Positions 7,191-15,912 of a DNA stretch of 64,000 nucleotides are shown here, one piece after another. This stretch comes from Hymenobacter sp. BT188. GTDB taxonomy: Bacteria; Bacteroidota; Bacteroidia; Cytophagales; Hymenobacteraceae. Where the stretch lies: contig NZ_JACSCW010000002.1 in NCBI RefSeq assembly GCF_014333585.1, positions 124,001 to 188,000 on the forward strand, read 5' to 3'. How positions within the stretch are numbered: the stretch's first letter is position 1; each line of letters begins with the position of its first letter. The translations under genes were made by a program, and so were the position numbers. The notes under the pieces are model-generated. The model saw only the letters and a program-made list of their open reading frames with translations. It had not been told where the DNA came from and ran no database searches.

Positions 7191-7958
7191 ATGAACAAAC
7201 TCACCACCCGCGTTCAGCAAGCCAATTCTCTCCTGTGCGTCGGCCTCGATCCCACCGGCGACGACGCCTTCGTAGCAGCGCGCCTGCGCGAAGTCATCGT
7301 GCAGACTGCTGAGTTTGCTGCTGCCTTCAAGCCGAATCTGGCTTTCTTTCTCTCCCGCGAAAACGGCGTGGCTCTCCTGCGCGAAACCGTGGCGCTGATT
7401 CCTAAGGATATTCCCGTCATCCTCGATGGTAAGTTTGGCGACATAGCTAACACCGCCGAGCACTACGCCCAATTCGCCTACGACCGCATTGGCGCCGACG
7501 CCGTGACGGTGAACCCTTACATGGGCGACGACGCCATTGTGCCCTTCGCCCGCCCCGACAAAATGGTGTTTGTGTTGGCCAAAACTTCCAACAAACCCAC
7601 GCACTCCCTACAAGATGTTGCCCTAACTCGTGGTGGCTACGTGAGCGACTTGGCGGCTCGCGTATCGTGCGAGCTAGATGAGCATCACCATAATATAGGC
7701 CTAGTAGTAGGGGCCACTGATGCCGCAGCCATAGCCCGCGTGCGCGAAAGCTGCCCGACGCAGTGGTTCCTAGTGCCAGGCATCGGCGCCCAGGGCGGCG
7801 ACTTAGCTGCCACGCTCCAAGCCGGTTTGCGCGCCGACGGGCTTGGGCTGCTCATCAATACTTCCCGTGCCATCTGGCAAGCGGCCGATGCTGGTGCCGC
7901 CGCCCGTGAATTAATGCAACAAATAAATGACCTCCGTCCCGTTACCACTCATGCCTGA
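7191..7958 (+). CDS. pyrF: Orotidine 5'-phosphate decarboxylase (type 2)
   Basis: The 255-aa protein decarboxylates OMP to UMP, the last step of UMP synthesis. Visible are LCVGLDP near residue 15, FKPNLAFF, and the catalytic Lys-Asp segment LDGKFGDIANTAEHYA, where most type 2 enzymes have DAKRGDI; the catalytic Lys and Asp are kept while Arg is Phe. VNPYMGDDA and the late PGIGAQGGD phosphate-binding segment are also present. Length fits type 2 enzymes. It follows the DHODH-like gene by ~50 nt and overlaps pyrE, so the three probably form one transcript. Confidence 0.92.
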   Translation: MNKLTTRVQQANSLLCVGLDPTGDDAFVAARLREVIVQTAEFAAAFKPNLAFFLSRENGVALLRETVALIPKDIPVILDGKFGDIANTAEHYAQFAYDRIGADAVTVNPYMGDDAIVPFARPDKMVFVLAKTSNKPTHSLQDVALTRGGYVSDLAARVSCELDEHHHNIGLVVGATDAAAIARVRESCPTQWFLVPGIGAQGGDLAATLQAGLRADGLGLLINTSRAIWQAADAGAAARELMQQINDLRPVTTHA

Positions 7959-8583
7959 TTCTGCTGCTGAAATGACTTCCGAGACTCGTTTTGACGCCCC
8001 ACTTCTAGAGCAGCAATTGATGCAAGAAGATGCCTTGCTCAGGGGGCATTTTCGCCTTTCCTCGGGCTTGCACTCCGATACCTACGTGCAGTGTGCCCGC
8101 TTTCTGCGTCGACCCGAGCTGGCTTCTCCGGCTATGGCTGAGTTGGCTCAGCGCATTCGCGAAGCTGGCATGCAGCCCGATGTAGTCGTTGGTCCGGCTA
8201 TGGGCGGCGTGGTGGTGAGCTACGAGCTGGGCCGGCAGTTGGGCGTGCCTGCTATCTTTACGGAGCGCGACGATACCGGCCAAATGACCCTGCGCCGCGG
8301 CTTCACCTTGCAACCCGGCGAGCGAATTATTATCGCCGAGGATGTGGTGACTACGGGCAAGAGTACCAAAGAAGTAGCGCGAATTTTGGAAGGACTGGGG
8401 GGCAAAATTTTGGGTGTTGCGAGTTTAATTGATCGCACGGGTGGCAAAGCAGAGCTTTCTTTTCCGACCTTTGCACTGCTGCCGGTCACGGCGGCTACCC
8501 ACGCACCCGATGATTGCCCGCTGTGTCGGGCAGGTATTCCGGTAGTAAAACCTGGCAGTCGGCCGGAGAAAGCGTTTTCTTAA
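7951..8583 (+). CDS. pyrE: Orotate phosphoribosyltransferase
   Basis: This enzyme joins orotate and PRPP to give OMP. The PRPP-binding signature IIIAEDVVTTGKST is clear near the middle, as are SGLHSDTYVQ near the N-terminus and PAMGGVVVSYELGRQL. Possible ATG starts are 7927, 7951 and 7972; I prefer 7951, which overlaps the pyrF stop by 8 nt and suggests translational coupling. The C-terminal part holds a CPLCRAGIPV motif common in Bacteroidota OPRTases. A GGGGGGCAAAA motif lies at 8397. The gap of ~84 nt before purL has no terminator. Confidence 0.93.
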   Translation: MPDSAAEMTSETRFDAPLLEQQLMQEDALLRGHFRLSSGLHSDTYVQCARFLRRPELASPAMAELAQRIREAGMQPDVVVGPAMGGVVVSYELGRQLGVPAIFTERDDTGQMTLRRGFTLQPGERIIIAEDVVTTGKSTKEVARILEGLGGKILGVASLIDRTGGKAELSFPTFALLPVTAATHAPDDCPLCRAGIPVVKPGSRPEKAFS

Positions 8584-8667
8584 ACCTACCTGCTGGCTTC
8601 GGCCCGTAGGCAAGGCATTTTCGGTGTCCCGATTGTCGGGGCGCTTTTCCGCGGCCGGTGGTCGGCC

Positions 8668-11600
8668 GTGGGAAGTCGAAAAATAGCAAACCTGTTCCTT
8701 TTGGAAAATCATCTTCATTCCATTCAGCTGCTGCCCAAGCCCGGCATTCACGACGGCGACGGGCAGCGCGTAGCGGAAGCCGCGCAGCGCCACCTCGGCC
8801 TGCGCACGGGCCGGGTGCAAAGCACGGCCGTTTACTCGGTGCGCTACCCGCTCACCGCCCAGCAACTTCGCGATTTCGCCGAGCAATGCCTCCAAGACCC
8901 GGTATTGCATGAGGTAGCCCTAAACGAGTTTCGCCGCGACCCCCAATTTCAGTCCTATATATTGGTGGCCAAAGGCCCCGGCGTAACGGACGACGAAGGC
9001 ACTTCGGCCCAAAACGCGCTCGGCGACTTCCTCAACCAGCCCCTCGACACGCGCACCCAGCATATTTTCAGCAAGCGTTTGTATCTGCTGGAAGAAAATT
9101 TGCCCCCCGCCGACCTGCGCCGCCTGGCCGAAGAGCTGCTCGGCAACAAGCTCATCAACCGCTTTGAAGTAGGTCCCGCCGACCAGATTCGCGACTTCAC
9201 GCCCCGCCCCGGCACCTCCGTCGATAACACTACCCACACCATCGACCTGAATGTGTCCGATGAGAAGCTAGTGCAGCTATCTAAGGACAACCTCTACGCT
9301 CTGAATCTGGCCGAAATGCAGGCCGTGCGGGCGTACTATCAGCTGCCCGAAACCCAGCAGGAGCGCCAAGCCACTGGCCTACCCGCTGAGCCCACCGACT
9401 GCGAGCTGGAAATCATTGCCCAAACTTGGTCGGAGCACTGCAAGCACAAGGAATTTAGCGCCTTAATCAACTACCGCAACGCCGAAACGGGCGAGGAATA
9501 CCAGGTTGATTCCCTGTTTAAAACATACATCAAAGACGCTACCGCCGAAGTAGACCGCCAGCTGCGCGCCAACGGCAACGACTGGCTGATCAAGGTGTTC
9601 TCTGACAACGCTGGGGCCGTCCGCATCAACGACGAGTCGTTGTTTGTCTGGAAGGTGGAAACCCACAATTCGCCTTCGGCCATTGACCCCTACGGCGGCG
9701 CCATTACCGGCATTTTGGGCAACAACCGCGACCCGCTGGCTACTGGCATCGGTGGGGCTCGCTTGTTGTTTAATACCAACGTGTTGTGCTTCGGTAATCC
9801 CGATTACGACGGCCCGCTGCTGACCAACCAACTGCACCCGCGCCGCATATTTGAAGGTGTGCGCAAAGGCATTGAAGACGGCGGTAATAAGTCAGGGGTG
9901 CCAACGGTAAACGGCAGCATCATTTTCGACGACCGCTACGCCGGCAAGCCGCTGGTGTACTGCGGCACCGGCGCCGTGATGCCCATGCAACTCGCTGGCC
10001 TCGATTCCTGGGAAAAGAAGATCGACGACGGCGACCGAATCATCATGGCCGGTGGCCGCGTGGGCAAAGACGGTATCCACGGCGCCACCTTCAGCAGCAT
10101 CGAGCTAGACGAGTCGTCACCGGCCACGGCCGTGCAAATTGGCTCGCCCATCACCCAGAAGCTGGCCATGGATTTTCTCATCCTCGCTACCCGCCGCGGC
10201 CTCATCAAGTGCAGCACCGACAACGGCGCTGGAGGGCTTTCTTCGTCCGTCGGCGAGCTGGCTGGCATCAGCGGCGGCGCAGTAGTTGATTTGGAGAAAG
10301 TGCCGCTGAAGTACCCTGGCTTACGTCCGTGGGAGATTTTCGTGAGCGAATCGCAGGAGCGGTTCACGCTGGTAGTGGAGCCCGGCAAGTTGGCTGAAGT
10401 GCTGGCTTTAGGTCAGGAAATGGAAGTGGAGCTAACCGACATCGGCTATTTCACCGCCGATGGCTACCTGGATGTTCGCTTTGCCAACGCACCAGTGGCC
10501 CGGCTGAACATGCATTTCCTGCACGAAGGCGTGCCGCGCAAACTCATGGAAGCCGAGTGGCAGAAGCCCGCGGCTCAAGAGCCCATTTTACCCCCCAGCC
10601 TAGACTACACCGACGTTTTGCATCAACTGCTGGGCTCGCTTAATATCTGCTCCCGCGAGTCTGTCATTCGCCAGTACGACCACGAGGTGAAGGGCCGCAC
10701 CATCATTAAGCCGCTGATGGGCGCCACCGGCCAGGCGCCGCAAGATGCCGCCGTGGTGCGCTTCAACTTCGAGAGCTGGGAAGGCGTGGCTGTGAGCAAC
10801 GGCATCTTGCCCCGCTTTGGCGATTTGGATGCCTACCATATGTCGGCCGGCGCCTTTGACGAGGCTGTCCGCCAGATCATCGCCGTGGGGGGCAAATTGC
10901 CCAACCTTACGCCCGGCGATAATATCTTCTGGTCGGTAAACGACAACTTCTGCGTTCCCGATTCGGATTTTCACCCCGTCACGAACCCTGACGGCAAGCA
11001 GAAGTTGGCCAAACTGGTGCACATGTGCCAGGCCCTGCGCGACGCCACCGCCGCTTACTGCATCCCGCTCACCAGCGGCAAGGACAGCATGAAAAACGAT
11101 TTCAAGGCCGACGGCGTGAAGATTTCGGTGCCGCCCACGGTCTTGTATTCAATGACGGCTAAAATCGAAGACGTGCGCCGCACTGTCACCAGCGACTTCA
11201 AGCAGGCCGGCGACGTGGTGTATCTGCTGGGCCGCACCTACGACGAACTCGGCGGCTCCGAGTTTTACCAACTATATAAGGAGTTGGGCGCCAATGTACC
11301 GCAAGTGCGCTTCGCGGAAGCCAAGGAATTGTACACCCTCATCGGCCAGGCCAACGACCAACAGCTCATCCAATCCTGTCACGACCTTTCCGACGGTGGC
11401 CTAGCCGTAGCGTTGGCCGAAGCAACCTTCGGGGATGGGCTGGGGACCAAAATTGAGCTGACAGGCGAGCTTCCGCTACCTGCCCAGTTATTTTCCGAAT
11501 CGCACTCCCGCTTCGTGGCCACCGTAGCGCCCGAGGATGTGGTGGCGTTCGAGAAGATTCTGGGAAATAAAGCCACCCGCTTAGGTGTTGTTACTAACGA

Positions 11601-11736
11601 CAACTTCCTGCTCGTAACGCATCAAGGCCAACTGGTGATAGAAGCCGACACAGAAGAGCTACGCCAGACCTGGACCAACGGCCCAGTGAATCAGACCATC
11701 GGTTTTGGTGAACACGTAATGGGGGAGGGGAAATGA
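8668..11736 (+). CDS. purL: Phosphoribosylformylglycinamidine synthase, synthetase chain without glutaminase domain
   Basis: At ~1022 aa this is much longer than the small Bacillus-type PurL (~740) and shorter than the fused enzyme (~1230-1300). It carries a PurS-like N-terminal domain (LLPKPGIHDGDGQRVAEA), the linker with SEHCKHKEF near residue 257, and two AIRS-type ATP-binding halves (KVETHNSPSAIDPYGGA; DLSDGGLAVALAEA). The glutaminase domain that ends fused enzymes is absent here and encoded by the next gene, overlapping by 4 nt (ATGA). FGAM synthase converts FGAR, ATP and glutamine to FGAM. There is no upstream ATG; the start is GTG 8668 or TTG 8701. Confidence 0.92.
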   Translation: MGSRKIANLFLLENHLHSIQLLPKPGIHDGDGQRVAEAAQRHLGLRTGRVQSTAVYSVRYPLTAQQLRDFAEQCLQDPVLHEVALNEFRRDPQFQSYILVAKGPGVTDDEGTSAQNALGDFLNQPLDTRTQHIFSKRLYLLEENLPPADLRRLAEELLGNKLINRFEVGPADQIRDFTPRPGTSVDNTTHTIDLNVSDEKLVQLSKDNLYALNLAEMQAVRAYYQLPETQQERQATGLPAEPTDCELEIIAQTWSEHCKHKEFSALINYRNAETGEEYQVDSLFKTYIKDATAEVDRQLRANGNDWLIKVFSDNAGAVRINDESLFVWKVETHNSPSAIDPYGGAITGILGNNRDPLATGIGGARLLFNTNVLCFGNPDYDGPLLTNQLHPRRIFEGVRKGIEDGGNKSGVPTVNGSIIFDDRYAGKPLVYCGTGAVMPMQLAGLDSWEKKIDDGDRIIMAGGRVGKDGIHGATFSSIELDESSPATAVQIGSPITQKLAMDFLILATRRGLIKCSTDNGAGGLSSSVGELAGISGGAVVDLEKVPLKYPGLRPWEIFVSESQERFTLVVEPGKLAEVLALGQEMEVELTDIGYFTADGYLDVRFANAPVARLNMHFLHEGVPRKLMEAEWQKPAAQEPILPPSLDYTDVLHQLLGSLNICSRESVIRQYDHEVKGRTIIKPLMGATGQAPQDAAVVRFNFESWEGVAVSNGILPRFGDLDAYHMSAGAFDEAVRQIIAVGGKLPNLTPGDNIFWSVNDNFCVPDSDFHPVTNPDGKQKLAKLVHMCQALRDATAAYCIPLTSGKDSMKNDFKADGVKISVPPTVLYSMTAKIEDVRRTVTSDFKQAGDVVYLLGRTYDELGGSEFYQLYKELGANVPQVRFAEAKELYTLIGQANDQQLIQSCHDLSDGGLAVALAEATFGDGLGTKIELTGELPLPAQLFSESHSRFVATVAPEDVVAFEKILGNKATRLGVVTNDNFLLVTHQGQLVIEADTEELRQTWTNGPVNQTIGFGEHVMGEGK

Positions 11737-12629
11737 AAGAGAATATGAACCAGTTCGCTGCTGTCCAGGCGCTTATCCTGACCGGGTTTGGGATTAATTG
11801 CGAAGAGGAAATGGCCGCCGCCTACCGCTTGGCCGGCGCCGAAGCTACCATCGTGCACCTCAATCAAGTGCTGCACGGCCAGGTCAGCATCCACGACTAC
11901 GACATCCTAAACTTTCCGGGGGGCTTTTCCTTTGGCGATGACCTGGGCTCAGGTGTGGTGCTGGCCAATAAGCTGCGCTACCGCCAGACGCCCGGTGGCT
12001 TCACCCTGCTCGACGACCTGCGCGAGTTTATTGCCCGCGGCAAGTTCGTGCTGGGCATTTGCAACGGCTTTCAAGTACTGGTGAAGCTGGGCCTGCTGCC
12101 CAATCTGGGGGGCAATTTTCAGCCCGAAGTAACCCTGACCCACAACGCCTCCGGCCGCTACGAAGACCGCTGGGTGCGCTTGAAAGTGAATGCGAATAAC
12201 CGCAGCCCCTTTCTGCAAGGCCTAGACTCCTTTGAAGTGCCTGTGCGCCACGGTGAAGGTCGCCTGCTCATCCCCGATACAGCTACGCGCCAGCACATTC
12301 TCGACCAAAACCTGAACTGCCTAACCTACTGCGACGCCACCGGCTGCGAGGTTACGCAGTACCCCCAAAACCCCAACGGTGCCGACCTAAACTGCGCCGG
12401 CCTGACTGATACCACCGGGCAAGTCTTCGGGTTAATGCCGCACCCGGAAGCCTTCTTATCGCTCTATAATCACCCCGATTGGGCGCGCCGCAAGCGCGTG
12501 AATAAGGAGTTGAGCGAGGAAGGCGATGGGCTGAAGCTGTTCCGAAATATTGTGGAGCATGTAGCCTCGTTGCCGCAACGCTCAGCTTCCGCGCCTTCAC
12601 TGCAATCAGTAGAAACGCCCCTTCATTAA
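11733..12629 (+). CDS. purQ: Phosphoribosylformylglycinamidine synthase glutaminase subunit
   Basis: The 298-aa protein is a class I glutamine amidotransferase: ALILTGFGINCEEEM at the start, GGFSFGDDLGSG, the nucleophile Cys in GICNGFQVL near residue 108, and the His-Glu of the triad in MPHPEAF near the end. It supplies ammonia to PurL. It is longer than Bacillus PurQ (~225) and matches the glutaminase domain of the fused large enzyme, so the pair looks like a large PurL split at the domain border. Its ATG overlaps the purL stop by 4 nt. Confidence 0.93.
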   Translation: MKENMNQFAAVQALILTGFGINCEEEMAAAYRLAGAEATIVHLNQVLHGQVSIHDYDILNFPGGFSFGDDLGSGVVLANKLRYRQTPGGFTLLDDLREFIARGKFVLGICNGFQVLVKLGLLPNLGGNFQPEVTLTHNASGRYEDRWVRLKVNANNRSPFLQGLDSFEVPVRHGEGRLLIPDTATRQHILDQNLNCLTYCDATGCEVTQYPQNPNGADLNCAGLTDTTGQVFGLMPHPEAFLSLYNHPDWARRKRVNKELSEEGDGLKLFRNIVEHVASLPQRSASAPSLQSVETPLH

Positions 12630-12735
12630 ACCGCCCTTTCCACACCAAGACACAAACCGCTCACTGTTGTCAGGCTTCCTATTCGAAAAAGCCCCCCAGA
12701 TGAAATAACCCGCAAAGCGACCTACTAACTCCGCG

Positions 12736-13668
12736 ATGAACACTCTGAACCACTTCGACACGCCCCAGCTCGAACTTCTCCATCGAGGCAAAGTCCGCGA
12801 CTCGTACCGCGCCCCTTCCGGTGAGCGGCTCATCGTAGTCACCGACCGTCTGTCGGCGTTCGATTCGGTATTGGAGACGCCCGTGGCCCACAAAGGCGCG
12901 GTGCTGAATGGGCTAGCCGCTTTCTGGTTCGACAAAACCCAGCACATCATTCCTAACCACGTCATTGCCCTGCTCGACCCCAACGTAACGCTGGCTAAGG
13001 AAGCTGAGCCGATTCGGGTGGAAATGGTGGTGCGCAACTACCTCACCGGCTCCATGCTGCGCGGTTATCAGAAAGGCCAGCGCACGTTCTCGGGCGTGAC
13101 GGTGCCCGATGGCCTGACCAAGCACCAGCAGTTTCCTGAGCCCATCGTGACTCCAACCACTAAGGAAGAGTCGGACCGCGAGATTACGCCGGAGAACCTG
13201 GTGTCGGAAGGCTGGGTGTCGGCGGAGCTGTACGAGCGGATGCGGGTGAAGTCGTTGGAGCTGTTCAATTTTGCCTCCCAGTGGATGGCTGATCGCGGCA
13301 TCATCCTGGTGGATACCAAGTATGAGTTTGGTTTGCTGGACGGGGAGCTGATTCTGATTGACGAAATCCACACGCCCGACTCGTCGCGCTTCTGGAGCGC
13401 CGAGGACTACGCCAGGAACCCCGAGGCGGTGGAGCAAATGGACAAGGAGTACGTGCGCCAATGGCTGATTGCCAACAAAAAGGACGGCCAGTATCCCCGT
13501 GCCCTCACGCCCGAAGTTTCCGCCGAAGCCACCCGCCGCTACCTCGATATCTATGAGCGTATCACGGGTGCCCCACTGCCCACCGGCGACGAAACCGCTG
13601 TCGGCGGCGACATCCAGGCTCGCCTCGTGAGTAACCTGGTGCGCGCCGGCATTATGAAAGATGCCTGA
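12736..13668 (+). CDS. purC: Phosphoribosylaminoimidazole-succinocarboxamide synthase
   Basis: The 310-aa product couples CAIR and aspartate with ATP to give SAICAR. RGKVRDSYRAPSGERLIVV and TDRLSAFDSVL form the ATP-binding start; VEMVVRNYLTGSM, ILVDTKYEFGLLDG and IDEIHTPDSSRFW are family signatures. The length fits the longer, yeast-like class of SAICAR synthases found in Bacteroidota. It is ~106 nt after purQ; this gap contains an unpaired AAAAAGCCCCCCAG half-site at 12686-12699, which might act as a weak terminator or just be a copy of the dispersed motif. Confidence 0.95.
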   Translation: MNTLNHFDTPQLELLHRGKVRDSYRAPSGERLIVVTDRLSAFDSVLETPVAHKGAVLNGLAAFWFDKTQHIIPNHVIALLDPNVTLAKEAEPIRVEMVVRNYLTGSMLRGYQKGQRTFSGVTVPDGLTKHQQFPEPIVTPTTKEESDREITPENLVSEGWVSAELYERMRVKSLELFNFASQWMADRGIILVDTKYEFGLLDGELILIDEIHTPDSSRFWSAEDYARNPEAVEQMDKEYVRQWLIANKKDGQYPRALTPEVSAEATRRYLDIYERITGAPLPTGDETAVGGDIQARLVSNLVRAGIMKDA

Positions 13669-13695
13669 ACTGCGGGTGCTGAAAGAACAAAACCA

Positions 13696-14079
13696 ATGAA
13701 CGTTGCGACACACAAACAACTCGTGCAAGCCTACATCGAAGCCTACAACCGCTTTGATGTAGACGGGATGGTGCGCCATCTGCACGAGGATGTGGTGTTC
13801 AGAAACATTGCCAACGGCGAGGTTAACCTAACCACAACCGGCAAGGAAAGCTTCCGGCAACAAGCAGAGCAGGCCAAGCAGTATTTTTCCCAGCGAGAGC
13901 AGCGCGTTACGGATTGGCAGGTAGAAGATAACCGCGTGGAAGTCCTCGTTGACTATACCGCAGTAGCCGCCATGGAATTTCCCAATGGTTTGAAGCCGGG
14001 CGACACACTGCAACTAAAGGGTAAGTCGATCTTCCGATTTGCCGACGGAAGGATTATTTCTATTGATGACATCAGCTAA
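13696..14079 (+). CDS. NTF2-like (SnoaL-type) protein
   Basis: The 127-aa protein has the NTF2-like pattern: an opening helix with VQAYIEAYNRFDVDGMVRHL, then HEDVVF, and closing strands LQLKGKSIFRFADGRI. The fold forms a cone-shaped pocket used by enzymes, transport factors and many uncharacterised small proteins; no catalytic set is obvious. It lies 28 nt after purC and just before another small gene, both inserted between purC and purD, so it is probably co-transcribed. Any link with purine synthesis is unproven. Confidence 0.75.
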   Translation: MNVATHKQLVQAYIEAYNRFDVDGMVRHLHEDVVFRNIANGEVNLTTTGKESFRQQAEQAKQYFSQREQRVTDWQVEDNRVEVLVDYTAVAAMEFPNGLKPGDTLQLKGKSIFRFADGRIISIDDIS

Positions 14080-14098
14080 GCCTCATTAAGCAACTGAC

Positions 14099-14560
14099 AT
14101 GAGCAATTGGAAAAATACGTTGCGTATTGAGGACGGTGAGTTGATGGCCGAGGTAGAAGTGTATCTGTTTCAAAAGCGTAGCACTGTTCCTGTTCTTTTT
14201 GAAGGTACAGAAGAATTGACCCCAGAAGCAGAAGCAGCTGTAGAAGCTATGTTACAGCGGCTACCAACTTTAAATAAGGTCATTATGGATAGTGCGTTTG
14301 AACATTATAAATGGATAGTAAAGGAGTTTGGACGCATTTACGGAAACCAAGTACCCATTCCAGTAGCAACAGATGTGAGCACCTTGCAGCCACTTTATGA
14401 ACTGCAAATGATCTACCTCCCTTGTGAGCCCGAGCCAGGTCGGTTTGGCTTGGGCTTTAATTGCGACTGGGAAGAAGAGCACGGCTTAGGCCTGCAATTC
14501 CGCAACTGGCAAATTGTAGAAATAGGGGGTGATGCAGAAGCATTTTCCTTCTATGACTAA
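14099..14560 (+). CDS. Unknown 153-aa protein within the purine cluster
   Basis: No family is recognised with confidence. The C-terminal segment FGLGFNCDWEEEHGLGLQF, with the preceding YELQMIYLP, resembles the DUF6985-type domain, a group of small cytosolic proteins often found among polymorphic-toxin immunity genes; this is a weak motif-level guess. There is no signal peptide or membrane helix. Its base composition is visibly more AT-rich than the flanking pur genes, suggesting later insertion. It is 20 nt after the NTF2-like gene and 43 nt before purD. Confidence 0.6.
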   Translation: MSNWKNTLRIEDGELMAEVEVYLFQKRSTVPVLFEGTEELTPEAEAAVEAMLQRLPTLNKVIMDSAFEHYKWIVKEFGRIYGNQVPIPVATDVSTLQPLYELQMIYLPCEPEPGRFGLGFNCDWEEEHGLGLQFRNWQIVEIGGDAEAFSFYD

Positions 14561-14602
14561 AAGCGTTCACTACTTCATTACCTACAGCAAACAACACCAA
14601 CC

Positions 14603-15901
14603 TTGAGTACCAACTCCAAACATATTGTTCTCCTCGGCGGCGGGGCCCGCGAACACGCCATGGCGTGGAAGCTGGCCCTCGATGGGGCCACCGTGCATGT
14701 GCTACCCGGCAACGGCGGTATCCCAAACAGCCACCCCGAAATTAGCCCCCTAGACTTCCCGGCGGTAGAGAATTTCTGCCGGGAGCATAGTATTAAGCTT
14801 ATTGTAGTGGGGCCCGAGGCTCCACTGGCGGCTGGCGTTACGGACTATTTTGCTAAGACCGATATTCGAGTATTTGGGCCAACACGGCAGGGAGCGTTGC
14901 TGGAGAGCTCTAAGGTGTGGAGCAAGAAATTTATGCGACGCCACGGCGTAGCTACGGGCTTATCCTGGACGTTTCGTAGCGACGAAATGAAAGCTGCCCG
15001 CGCTAAAGCTGCTGAGCTGGGGGGCAATTTGGTCATCAAATACGATGGCCTAGCCGCTGGCAAAGGTGTGTACGTGTGCAGCTCCGTGGATGAGGCCAAA
15101 GAGGCTCTAACCGAGCTACAGGACCAGCACCCCGAATGGTTTTCGTTTCTGCTGGAAGAAAAGCTGAGCGGCCCCGAAATCAGCATCATTGGCATCACCG
15201 ACGGCAACCGCATCCGTTTGCTGGCTCCATCCCAAGATCATAAGCAGCTATTGGCCGGCGACAAAGGCCCAAACACCGGTGGCATGGGCGCATATTGCCC
15301 CGTACCCTTCGCCGACGACAACGTGCTAGCGGCCATCCGCCGCGACATCGTGGACCCCACCATGCGCGGGCTGCAAGCCGAACCTTTCGACTTTAAGGGC
15401 TTTATCTACTTCGGCATCATGCTCACCCCGCAAGGTCCGAAGCTGCTGGAATACAACGCCCGCCTCGGCGACCCCGAAGCCCAGGTGTTGTTACCTGCCC
15501 TGAAAAGCAGTTTGCTGGAACTGATAGAAGCAACGCTCAACGGTAATCTAGCTCAAACTACGGTATGGCAGCGCCACGGCACTTTTATCGGTGTGGTGCT
15601 AGCCTCGGGTGGTTATCCAGCAGCTAATTTCCCAACTGGCTTCCCGATTAGTGGTCTAGACAATCCAGCCAATTTTGCCCCCCAGACCTTGGTTTTCCAC
15701 GGCGCGACCCGCCGTCAAGCTGATGGGCAGCTTACCACAAGTGGCGGTCGGGTTCTGACAGTAGTTTCGCGGGGCAATGACCTGGAAGATGCTGTGCAGC
15801 AAGTGTATGCCGAGTGCAAAAAGGTTACCTTTGAGGGTGTTTACTACCGCTCCGACATTGGGCAGCGCCCCATGCCGGAACTGACGGCCGCTAAGTTTTA
15901 G
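14603..15901 (+). CDS. purD: Phosphoribosylamine-glycine ligase
   Basis: The 432-aa ATP-grasp enzyme joins phosphoribosylamine and glycine to give GAR. The N-terminal HIVLLGGGAREHAMAWKLA is the family start, and VVGPEAPLAAGV, YDGLAAGKGVYV and YNARLGDPEAQVLLP are clear later motifs. No ATG is available before the conserved start, so translation begins at TTG 14603. It has dispersed G6C motifs at 15019 and 15677. The next gene, purN, begins 12 nt after its stop. Confidence 0.95.
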   Translation: MSTNSKHIVLLGGGAREHAMAWKLALDGATVHVLPGNGGIPNSHPEISPLDFPAVENFCREHSIKLIVVGPEAPLAAGVTDYFAKTDIRVFGPTRQGALLESSKVWSKKFMRRHGVATGLSWTFRSDEMKAARAKAAELGGNLVIKYDGLAAGKGVYVCSSVDEAKEALTELQDQHPEWFSFLLEEKLSGPEISIIGITDGNRIRLLAPSQDHKQLLAGDKGPNTGGMGAYCPVPFADDNVLAAIRRDIVDPTMRGLQAEPFDFKGFIYFGIMLTPQGPKLLEYNARLGDPEAQVLLPALKSSLLELIEATLNGNLAQTTVWQRHGTFIGVVLASGGYPAANFPTGFPISGLDNPANFAPQTLVFHGATRRQADGQLTTSGGRVLTVVSRGNDLEDAVQQVYAECKKVTFEGVYYRSDIGQRPMPELTAAKF

Positions 15902-15912
15902 TCCCATCTAAG

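Noticed and set aside
12913..13785. A 290-codon minus-strand frame
   Set aside because: Antisense shadow of purC, rich in His/Val/Gly/Gln as expected for reverse-strand reading of a GC-rich gene.
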